A program made the translations under genes and the position numbers. From Nitrospirota bacterium (lineage in GTDB: Bacteria; Nitrospirota; Thermodesulfovibrionia; Thermodesulfovibrionales; Dissulfurispiraceae), in assembly GCA_013349595.1 (NCBI GenBank), contig DUZI01000032.1, forward strand, positions 1 through 11,106: a stretch of 11,106 nucleotides of DNA, read 5' to 3'. Below are positions 6,368-11,106 of this stretch, one piece after another; within the stretch, counting starts at the first letter, position 1, and each line of letters starts with the position of its first letter. The notes beneath the pieces were generated by a model. It was not told where the DNA came from. It was given only the letters and a program-made list of their open reading frames with translations, and made no database searches.

Positions 6368-8079
6368 AAAATTTCTCAAGGAATGCTAAGTGGGTATTAA
6401 ATACTACTAACAACGATTTTGTGGACTACATTTCAAAGTTATCTGGTTTGTCATCAACTTGTGCAAAGGTCTTGATAAACAGAGGGATTAAAAATCAGAA
6501 ACAGATAGATTACTTTTTAAAAAACAATGGCTCAAGTTTTTCAGACCCCATGATAATAGATGGTATGAGCGAAAGTGTTGGTAGGATTAGAGATGCTATC
6601 AAGAAAGGTGAAAGGATACTAATAAGTGGTGATTATGATGCTGATGGACTTACTGCCACAGCTATAATGGTAGAATGCCTTAAAAAGCTAAATGCAGATA
6701 TTCATTACTTTATCCCCCATCGTTTTAGAAATGGTTATGGTTTTAGTAATGAAGCCATTGAGATAGCTAAACAATTAGTTGCAAGGCTTATTATTACTGT
6801 TGATAGTGGGATTTCATCCTTTGATACACTGCAACAAGCAAAGATGCTTGGTTTTGATGTAATTATTACAGACCATCATGAGCCTGTTATTGATGAAGAA
6901 AAAGGTGGTTTTATAATACCTGATGCTTATTCAATTATTAATCCAAAGTTACAAGCAGATACAAAAGAGCCTTATAACCTAAAAAACCTATCTGGAGCAG
7001 GAATTGCCATAAAACTTGCTCAAGCACTTTCAGAGGATCAAGATTTTACTGATAAATTATTAGATTTAGCAGCAATAGGTACAAGTGCAGATGTCGTCTC
7101 TGTCCTCGGTGAAAATAGGCTTATTCTTGATAGGGGATTAAAATTAATACATGATGGATTGCGTCCAGGTATTTCAGCCTTAAAAGATGTTTCAGGTTTT
7201 AAAAATGGTTATTTTAAGAATTCTTTGCTTCACTTTGGTTTGAATCCTCGTATTAATGCACCAGGTAGGGTTGATGATGCCAAGGATGTCATTAAATTGT
7301 TTTTTACAAAATCCTACAATGAGGCACAAAAGATTGCCAAGTGGATGTGTGATTTAAATTTAAAAAGACAACAGATTGAAGAGATAGTCTTAAAACAAGC
7401 CATAGAGCAAGTTAAATCAAAAGAAACAATTGATTCTGCCATTGTAGCTGCTTCTGAAAAATGGCATTTAGGGGTTATAGGTATTGTGGCTTCAAGATTA
7501 GTTGATACTTTTGGAGTGCCTTCTTTCATCTTCACAATTGATCAGGGTGTGGCAAAGGGTTCGGCAAGGAGTAATGGTTCATTTGATCTATTAGAAGGTT
7601 TAAAAAAATGTGCTCATTTGTTAGAACGATTTGGTGGACATAAACAGGCAGCAGGGCTTTCTATGAAGGCATGTCTATTAGATGATTTTAGAAAGGCAAT
7701 AAATGATGTAGTACTTGAAGCCATGCCAATGGATATTTCCCCGGTCATCTCTGTAGATGCTATATTAGATTTTTCGGATATTACACAGGAACTTGTAAAA
7801 GAGATTTCCCTATTTGAGCCTTTTGGTCATTGTAACAGTGAACCAATCTTTGGTGCAAAACTCCTTGAGGTTTTGGATGCAAGGGTGGTTGGTAATAATC
7901 ATTTGTTAATGAATTTAAAGCAAAAGGGTAGGATTATGAACTCGATTGCCTTTTCAATGGGTGATATGGTAGATATTGTTAATAAAGGCTTTGTTGATGT
8001 GCTTTTTATGCCAGCTATTAAAAAGCAATATAACAATGGTATTCAACTTCAGGTAAAAGCATTAAGACTCTCTAATTAA
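6364..8079 (+). CDS. recJ: Single-stranded-DNA-specific exonuclease RecJ
   Basis: A 571-residue DHH-family 5'-3' exonuclease that degrades single-stranded DNA in recombination, mismatch and base-excision repair in the cytoplasm. Metal-binding DHH motifs are visible: ISGDYDADGLTA (87-98), TVDSGIS (145-151), IITDHHEP (167-174) and GTSADVV (239-245). The DHHA1 domain carries WHLGVIGIVASRL (367-379), KGSARS (398-403) and ERFGGHKQAAG (421-431). The C-terminal OB-fold begins near FEPFGHCNSEP and includes MNSIAFSMGD. Length fits the roughly 560-580 residues usual for RecJ. One small deviation is Ser241, where Val is common in the GTVADVV motif. ATG 6364 overlaps the secF stop as ATGA and lacks a strong ribosome site, so coupling is likely. 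The secDF-recJ linkage is conserved in several phyla and implies shared expression rather than shared function. Confidence 0.96.
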   Translation: MKNFSRNAKWVLNTTNNDFVDYISKLSGLSSTCAKVLINRGIKNQKQIDYFLKNNGSSFSDPMIIDGMSESVGRIRDAIKKGERILISGDYDADGLTATAIMVECLKKLNADIHYFIPHRFRNGYGFSNEAIEIAKQLVARLIITVDSGISSFDTLQQAKMLGFDVIITDHHEPVIDEEKGGFIIPDAYSIINPKLQADTKEPYNLKNLSGAGIAIKLAQALSEDQDFTDKLLDLAAIGTSADVVSVLGENRLILDRGLKLIHDGLRPGISALKDVSGFKNGYFKNSLLHFGLNPRINAPGRVDDAKDVIKLFFTKSYNEAQKIAKWMCDLNLKRQQIEEIVLKQAIEQVKSKETIDSAIVAASEKWHLGVIGIVASRLVDTFGVPSFIFTIDQGVAKGSARSNGSFDLLEGLKKCAHLLERFGGHKQAAGLSMKACLLDDFRKAINDVVLEAMPMDISPVISVDAILDFSDITQELVKEISLFEPFGHCNSEPIFGAKLLEVLDARVVGNNHLLMNLKQKGRIMNSIAFSMGDMVDIVNKGFVDVLFMPAIKKQYNNGIQLQVKALRLSN

Positions 8080-8082
8080 ACC

Positions 8083-8877
8083 ATGAGAATATCACCACCT
8101 GATTTATTAAAGAAGAAATCTTTAAACCAAAAGATTGCAGTAATAACTGTCTATGACTATACTTTTGCAAATATAGTTGAGGAAGCAGGTTTTGAGGTTA
8201 TGCTCGTAGGTGATTCTTTAGGTATGGTTGTGCAAGGACACGAAAATACAATACCTGTAACAATGGATGAGATGATTTATCATACAAAGATAGTAACAAG
8301 GGCAACAAAAAAATCAATGATAATCGGTGATATGCCTTACATGTCCTATCAAGTAAGCAATGAAGAATGTCTTAAAAATGCAAGCAGGTTCTTAAAAGAA
8401 GGGCTTGCCAACGCTGTAAAGATTGAAGGTGGTAGAGAAACTGTTGATAAGGTAAGACTGATGACCCTTTCAGAGATACCTGTAGTTGCTCATATTGGAC
8501 TCACACCACAGTCAATTCATAGAATTGGTGGCTATAAAGTTCAGGGGAGAACAGAAGAATCAAAAAAGAGGCTTCTTGAAGATGCAAAAATGCTTGAAGA
8601 GGCAGGTGCCTTTTGTATGGTATTAGAGGCGATTCCATCAGATCTTGCCAAGACAATCACTGAATCTATCAGTATTCCAACTATAGGTATCGGTGCTGGT
8701 CCTCATTGTGATGGTCAGGTGCTTGTGCTACATGATTTATTAGGTCTTTTTGATCGTTTCCTTCCAAAGTTTGTGAAAAGATATGCAAATTTAAAAGATT
8801 CTGCACTATCTGCTTTAAAAGAATATAAAGCAGATGTTGAGAAGGGGCTTTTCCCTTCCGAAAAAGAATCCTTCTAA
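8083..8877 (+). CDS. panB: 3-methyl-2-oxobutanoate hydroxymethyltransferase (ketopantoate synthesis)
   Basis: A 264-residue cytoplasmic TIM-barrel enzyme that adds a one-carbon unit from 5,10-methylenetetrahydrofolate to alpha-ketoisovalerate, the first committed step to pantothenate and CoA. Motifs include VYDYTFANIVEEAG (23-36), LVGDSLGMVVQGHENTIPVT (41-60), IGDMPYMSYQ (81-90), AVKIEGG (111-117), HIGLTPQ (137-143) and LEAIP (181-185). Mg2+ ligands Asp44, Asp83 and Glu115 and the catalytic Glu182 are all present. Length is normal. The gene begins 3 nt after the recJ stop with no clear Shine-Dalgarno, so translational coupling is likely. No panC or panD lies nearby, so the pathway is dispersed in this genome. 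The next gene begins only 18 nt downstream. Confidence 0.97.
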   Translation: MRISPPDLLKKKSLNQKIAVITVYDYTFANIVEEAGFEVMLVGDSLGMVVQGHENTIPVTMDEMIYHTKIVTRATKKSMIIGDMPYMSYQVSNEECLKNASRFLKEGLANAVKIEGGRETVDKVRLMTLSEIPVVAHIGLTPQSIHRIGGYKVQGRTEESKKRLLEDAKMLEEAGAFCMVLEAIPSDLAKTITESISIPTIGIGAGPHCDGQVLVLHDLLGLFDRFLPKFVKRYANLKDSALSALKEYKADVEKGLFPSEKESF

Positions 8878-8882
8878 AAAAG

Positions 8883-8898
8883 AAAGGGGGCATAATTG
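8883..8898 (+). promoter_or_regulatory. Ribosome binding site that decides the TTG start of bacteriohemerythrin 2
   Basis: AAAGGGGG (8883-8890) lies 5 nt before TTG 8896. The hemerythrin is in the same frame as panB, whose TAA (8875-8877) closes the frame upstream, and no ATG or GTG occurs between that stop and the conserved IWDN. TTG is therefore effectively the only sensible start. Confidence 0.85.
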
Positions 8899-9306
8899 GA
8901 ACAATTTATTTGGGATAATAAATTATCTGTAGGTGTTGAAGAGATAGATAATCAACATAAGAAACTAATCGAACTTATCAACCAACTAATAATAAAAAAG
9001 GAAGAGAATAAAACGGACCAAGAATATTTACATTCTCTATTATCTGAATTATTCAACTATACCATTTACCATTTTTTCACTGAAGAGCAAATAATGGAAA
9101 ACATTTCCTACCCTGACTATGGTAAGCATAAGGCAGAGCATGTAAATATATCTTCAAAGGTAATTGAATATTTTGAAAGATTCAATAATGGTGAGGATAG
9201 TCTATATATTGAAATCTTTGAGTTTTTAAAGGTTTGGTTATATAACCACATAATGAATACTGATAATGCCCTTGGTAAGTATATACAAGAGTGGATGAAT
9301 GATTGA
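8896..9306 (+). CDS. Bacteriohemerythrin (second copy)
   Basis: A 136-residue diiron O2-binding four-helix-bundle protein, cytoplasmic as judged by the lack of a signal peptide. The seven iron ligands are present: His21 (DNQHKKL), His59 and Glu63 (YHFFTEE), His78, His82, His118 and Asp123 (WLYNHIMNTDNALGKYI). It has the same length as the copy on the opposite strand but matches it only moderately outside the ligand motifs, so the two are not a recent duplication. The start is TTG. It follows panB by 18 nt and precedes a receiver-like gene by 40 nt and an EAL phosphodiesterase gene beyond that. This setting suggests an O2-sensing or O2-delivery input to c-di-GMP signalling. In other bacteria hemerythrin domains are fused to c-di-GMP enzymes; here they are separate. 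Family is certain, signalling role is inferred. Confidence 0.95.
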   Translation: MEQFIWDNKLSVGVEEIDNQHKKLIELINQLIIKKEENKTDQEYLHSLLSELFNYTIYHFFTEEQIMENISYPDYGKHKAEHVNISSKVIEYFERFNNGEDSLYIEIFEFLKVWLYNHIMNTDNALGKYIQEWMND

Positions 9307-9346
9307 AAACATTGAAAAGTAAAAGTATTTTCTTTAGGAGGTTTGA

Positions 9347-9772
9347 ATGAGTCGGAAAAATATAATGGTTTATGTAAAGAAAGACATTCTTCATCCCATA
9401 AGTTGGTCACTAAGAGAGTTCGAAAAACTTATAAATGTTAGGTATGCAGATACTCAAAAACAGATTGATGAAATGGTCTTTGGAATAGAAATAGATTTTT
9501 GCGTAATTATTATTGACTCTATTATAAATAATGCATCAACCTTTGATTATATCAAGAGCGTCAAAGAAAGAAAACAAAATCAAAAAGTATTGCTCATCGT
9601 ATCAGAAGGGACAAAGAAAGAAGATCTAATAGAATTGTTAAAGTCAAAGGTTGTAAATGGTATCTTAGTAAGGCCTTTTACCGCAGAGCAATTATCTGAT
9701 TACATCTATAAACTTTGTGGTTTTCAGAAATCAACAGAGGTGCCTTGGTATATGCAAACTGGGTTAAAATAA
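9347..9772 (+). CDS. Degenerate response-regulator receiver-like protein
   Basis: A 141-residue stand-alone protein with the alternating strand/helix pattern of a CheY-like receiver. NIMVYVKKD (5-13) fits strand 1. DFCVIIIDS (50-58) fits strand 3, placing Asp57 at the phospho-acceptor position. VLLIVSEG (81-88) fits strand 4, with Ser86 near the usual Thr/Ser. NGILVRPFTAEQLSDYI (104-120) mirrors the receiver motif GxLxKPFxxxxL. Two departures are clear: the acidic pair after strand 1 is replaced by lysines with only Asp13 near, and the conserved Lys is Arg109. Phosphorylation is therefore doubtful, and a pseudo-receiver acting by protein contact is more likely. AGGAGG (9336-9341) is 5 nt before ATG. 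It lies between a hemerythrin and an EAL gene, 40 and 37 nt from each. The fold call comes from motif pattern only; another Rossmann-like protein remains possible. Confidence 0.65.
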   Translation: MSRKNIMVYVKKDILHPISWSLREFEKLINVRYADTQKQIDEMVFGIEIDFCVIIIDSIINNASTFDYIKSVKERKQNQKVLLIVSEGTKKEDLIELLKSKVVNGILVRPFTAEQLSDYIYKLCGFQKSTEVPWYMQTGLK

Positions 9773-9809
9773 CTGAAATTTAAAGACTGTTATAAGGGGA
9801 GGTTAAGTA

Positions 9810-10868
9810 ATGCAAAATTGCCACAGGTGTTCAATAGTTTCAATAATTAATTCCCCTTGTGATGTTTATTTATCAGCAACAGAATCCTATCTGCTAAAAA
9901 AGGCAATAAACTTCTTTGAAACAAAAAACTTTGCTTTAAAACCCTTAAATGATGTTATCCAATTCGTTAATGTTGATTTCAAGGGATTTATAAATTCCTT
10001 TAAAGAGACTAATCAATTTACAGAAACAGAAAGACAACAAATACTGTTAGCTGTCCTTGAACATGGCAAATTGATTAGTCCTCAAGATCTCTTTTTGACA
10101 AAAAGCCTTGATGTATGGATTGAATTATTACAATCAGATGATCTGCTCAATATAATTAAGGACAGAAAAATTAATATCTTTTTTCAACCCATTTTTTCAG
10201 CTGATAAGGTCAAACCCTATGCCTTTGAATGTTTAAGCAGAGGTATTGCTGAAGACGGCAGGATAATACCACCACTTTATTTGTTTAATCAGGCAAGGAT
10301 ACTTGGATTACAGTTTCAACTTGATAAGTTAACAAGAGAGGTTGCTATAGAACAAGCCTACAATCAGGGAATAAAAAATCATAAGATATTTATTAATTTC
10401 CTGCCTACTGCAATATATAACCCAAGAGAGTGTCTTGCTACAACGATGATGGCTGCAAGTCAAATTGGTATAAATCCTAACAATATTGTCTTTGAGGTGG
10501 TTGAATCAGAACAAGTCAAGGATATTTCTCATCTAAAATCAATCCTTGATTTTTATCGTGAAATGGGCTTTAAGACAGCCCTTGATGATTTTGGTAGTGG
10601 CTATGCTTCATTAAAAATGTTAGAAATATTAGATGTTGATTATATAAAGATTGATATGCACTTTATAAAAGACATTTACAAAGATAAATTCAAACAGGAT
10701 ATAGTTAATTCTATAATATCTCTTGCCAAAGGAAAGTCCATTATGACCCTTGCAGAAGGCATAGAGACTCAAAGGGAGTTTGAATGTATAAAGAAACTCG
10801 GAATAGATTTAGTGCAAGGTTATTTCTTTGCTCGACCAAGTACAAGTTTATTGAAGTATTTTTTATAA
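9810..10868 (+). CDS. EAL-domain cyclic-di-GMP phosphodiesterase
   Basis: A 352-residue protein predicted to hydrolyse c-di-GMP to pGpG in the cytoplasm. The EAL domain covers about 115-350. The signature reads ECL (Glu140-Leu142) instead of EAL. Other catalytic and metal-binding residues are kept: Asn196 (INFLP), Glu229 (FEVVESE), Asp259/Asp260 (LDDFGSGYASL, with loop 6 intact), Lys280 (YIKID), Glu316 and Glu319 (AEGIET) and Gln336 (QGYFFARP). An active enzyme is therefore likely. Residues 1-110 are not a domain I can name; they begin MQNCHRCS, with a CxxC pair at 4 and 7 and a further Cys17. No GGDEF domain and no membrane segment were seen. GGGGAGG (9796-9802) lies 7 nt before the start. 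It is probably the last gene of the plus-strand operon, following the pseudo-receiver by 37 nt. Confidence 0.92.
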   Translation: MQNCHRCSIVSIINSPCDVYLSATESYLLKKAINFFETKNFALKPLNDVIQFVNVDFKGFINSFKETNQFTETERQQILLAVLEHGKLISPQDLFLTKSLDVWIELLQSDDLLNIIKDRKINIFFQPIFSADKVKPYAFECLSRGIAEDGRIIPPLYLFNQARILGLQFQLDKLTREVAIEQAYNQGIKNHKIFINFLPTAIYNPRECLATTMMAASQIGINPNNIVFEVVESEQVKDISHLKSILDFYREMGFKTALDDFGSGYASLKMLEILDVDYIKIDMHFIKDIYKDKFKQDIVNSIISLAKGKSIMTLAEGIETQREFECIKKLGIDLVQGYFFARPSTSLLKYFL

Positions 10869-10901
10869 CTTAGTTAAAAGACAATGAGTTAGGGGTAGTA
10901 A

Positions 10902-10940
10902 AAAGACAAATTTCCTCTTTTCAAATGAAGATTAGTCTTT
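10902..10940. terminator. Weak inverted repeat after the EAL gene, possible terminator
   Basis: AAAGAC (10902-10907) pairs with GTCTTT (10935-10940). After one A/A mismatch, four or five more pairs extend the stem inward (10909-10913 with 10929-10933), leaving a loop of about 15 nt. The stem is AT-rich. On the minus strand it would be followed by a T run (GTCTTTTTAC), the better terminator orientation. On the plus strand only GTCTTTG follows. Confidence 0.3.
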
Positions 10941-10947
10941 GTACTTC

Positions 10948-10973
10948 CCCCCTTTCAATGGGTATCAAGGGGG
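10948..10973. repeat. G/C-rich inverted repeat (CCCCCTT ... AAGGGGG)
   Basis: CCCCCTT at 10948-10954 is the perfect reverse complement of AAGGGGG at 10967-10973, with a 12-nt loop. No T run follows on the plus strand, so it is not a classical terminator. It stands out strongly from the AT-rich surroundings and resembles the short CCCCCTTT/AAAGGGGG palindromes dispersed between genes in some Nitrospirota and Desulfobacterota. That resemblance is from memory and was not tested. Confidence 0.5.
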
Positions 10974-11106
10974 ATATGGTAACATCAGTGAGTTAGTCTA
11001 AATTCTCTGTGCTATCTGTGGATGATTATATAACCCAAATACAGCGATAAGGATGGGGCTCTGAAGTAAATAGCGATGTTTTGGCAACAATTCTTTGCGA
11101 CTGGAC

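Larger units (their letters stand above)
10869..11106. other. Right-end region with no recognisable gene
   Basis: 238 bp without a credible coding frame on either strand; short ATG-led frames stop within a few codons. It contains the two inverted repeats listed separately, a direct repeat AAAAGACAA (10877-10884 region and 10901-10909) and a repeated TGAGTTAG (10885-10892 and 10989-10996). The stretch from about 11031 to the edge is less AT-rich than the genes around it, with recurring GCGA words. I could not match it to tRNA, rRNA or a riboswitch class. It could be the leader of a gene beyond the edge or part of a small RNA. Confidence 0.4.

Noticed and set aside
9117..9410. Minus-strand open frames of 97 and 70 codons over the end of hemerythrin 2
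   Set aside because: Both lie opposite the hemerythrin C-terminus that carries iron ligands, resemble no family and lack ribosome sites.
10902..10973. CRISPR array or transposon end
   Set aside because: The repeats are few, short and not regularly spaced; no transposase or cas gene is present.
11040..11106. Cyclic-di-GMP riboswitch at the right edge, suggested by CGCAAAG on the minus strand
   Set aside because: Only a short word matches; the other conserved blocks of the GEMM-I aptamer were not found and the window ends there.

Overview
The window is AT-rich chromosomal DNA (about one third G+C by eye) from a Gram-negative bacterium. An ADP-heptose:LPS heptosyltransferase implies an LPS outer membrane. 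A cytochrome bd quinol oxidase fragment, two bacteriohemerythrins and a c-di-GMP phosphodiesterase suggest a microaerobic, or oxygen-exposed anaerobic, free-living cell. The yajC-secD-secF-recJ order is familiar from Desulfobacterota (Geobacter-type) and Nitrospirota (Thermodesulfovibrio-type) genomes. I favour one of these groups, but the sequence does not settle it. No mobile element, CRISPR array, tRNA or rRNA was seen.

Left arm, minus strand (3303 down to 1): a DEAD-box RNA helicase with a DbpA-type RNA-binding tail, a WaaC-like heptosyltransferase overlapping it by 35 nt, a TTG-started bacteriohemerythrin whose Shine-Dalgarno overlaps the preceding stop codon, and the 5' end of cydA, which runs off the window. 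The genes look co-transcribed. The cydA reading frame is broken once, at a run of five A, in the loop after the first membrane helix.

Divergent gap (3304-3443): 140 bp containing a possible promoter for the right arm.

Right arm, plus strand (3444-10868): yajC, secD, secF, recJ and panB are tightly packed, with ATGA overlaps at secD/secF and secF/recJ and 3 nt between recJ and panB. After only 18 nt come a second TTG-started bacteriohemerythrin, a degenerate response-regulator receiver-like protein and an EAL-domain phosphodiesterase. The first five genes serve Sec protein export, DNA repair and pantothenate/CoA synthesis. The last three look like a small signalling module in which a diiron O2-binding protein could be linked to c-di-GMP breakdown through a stand-alone pseudo-receiver. 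That functional link is inferred from order alone.

Right end (10869-11106): 238 bp with no credible gene. It holds two inverted repeats, short direct repeats and a less AT-rich stretch I cannot name.

The points most worth a second look are the unfused hemerythrin/pseudo-receiver/EAL module, the frameshifted cydA directly downstream of a hemerythrin gene, and the presence of two dissimilar hemerythrins in two divergent operons.
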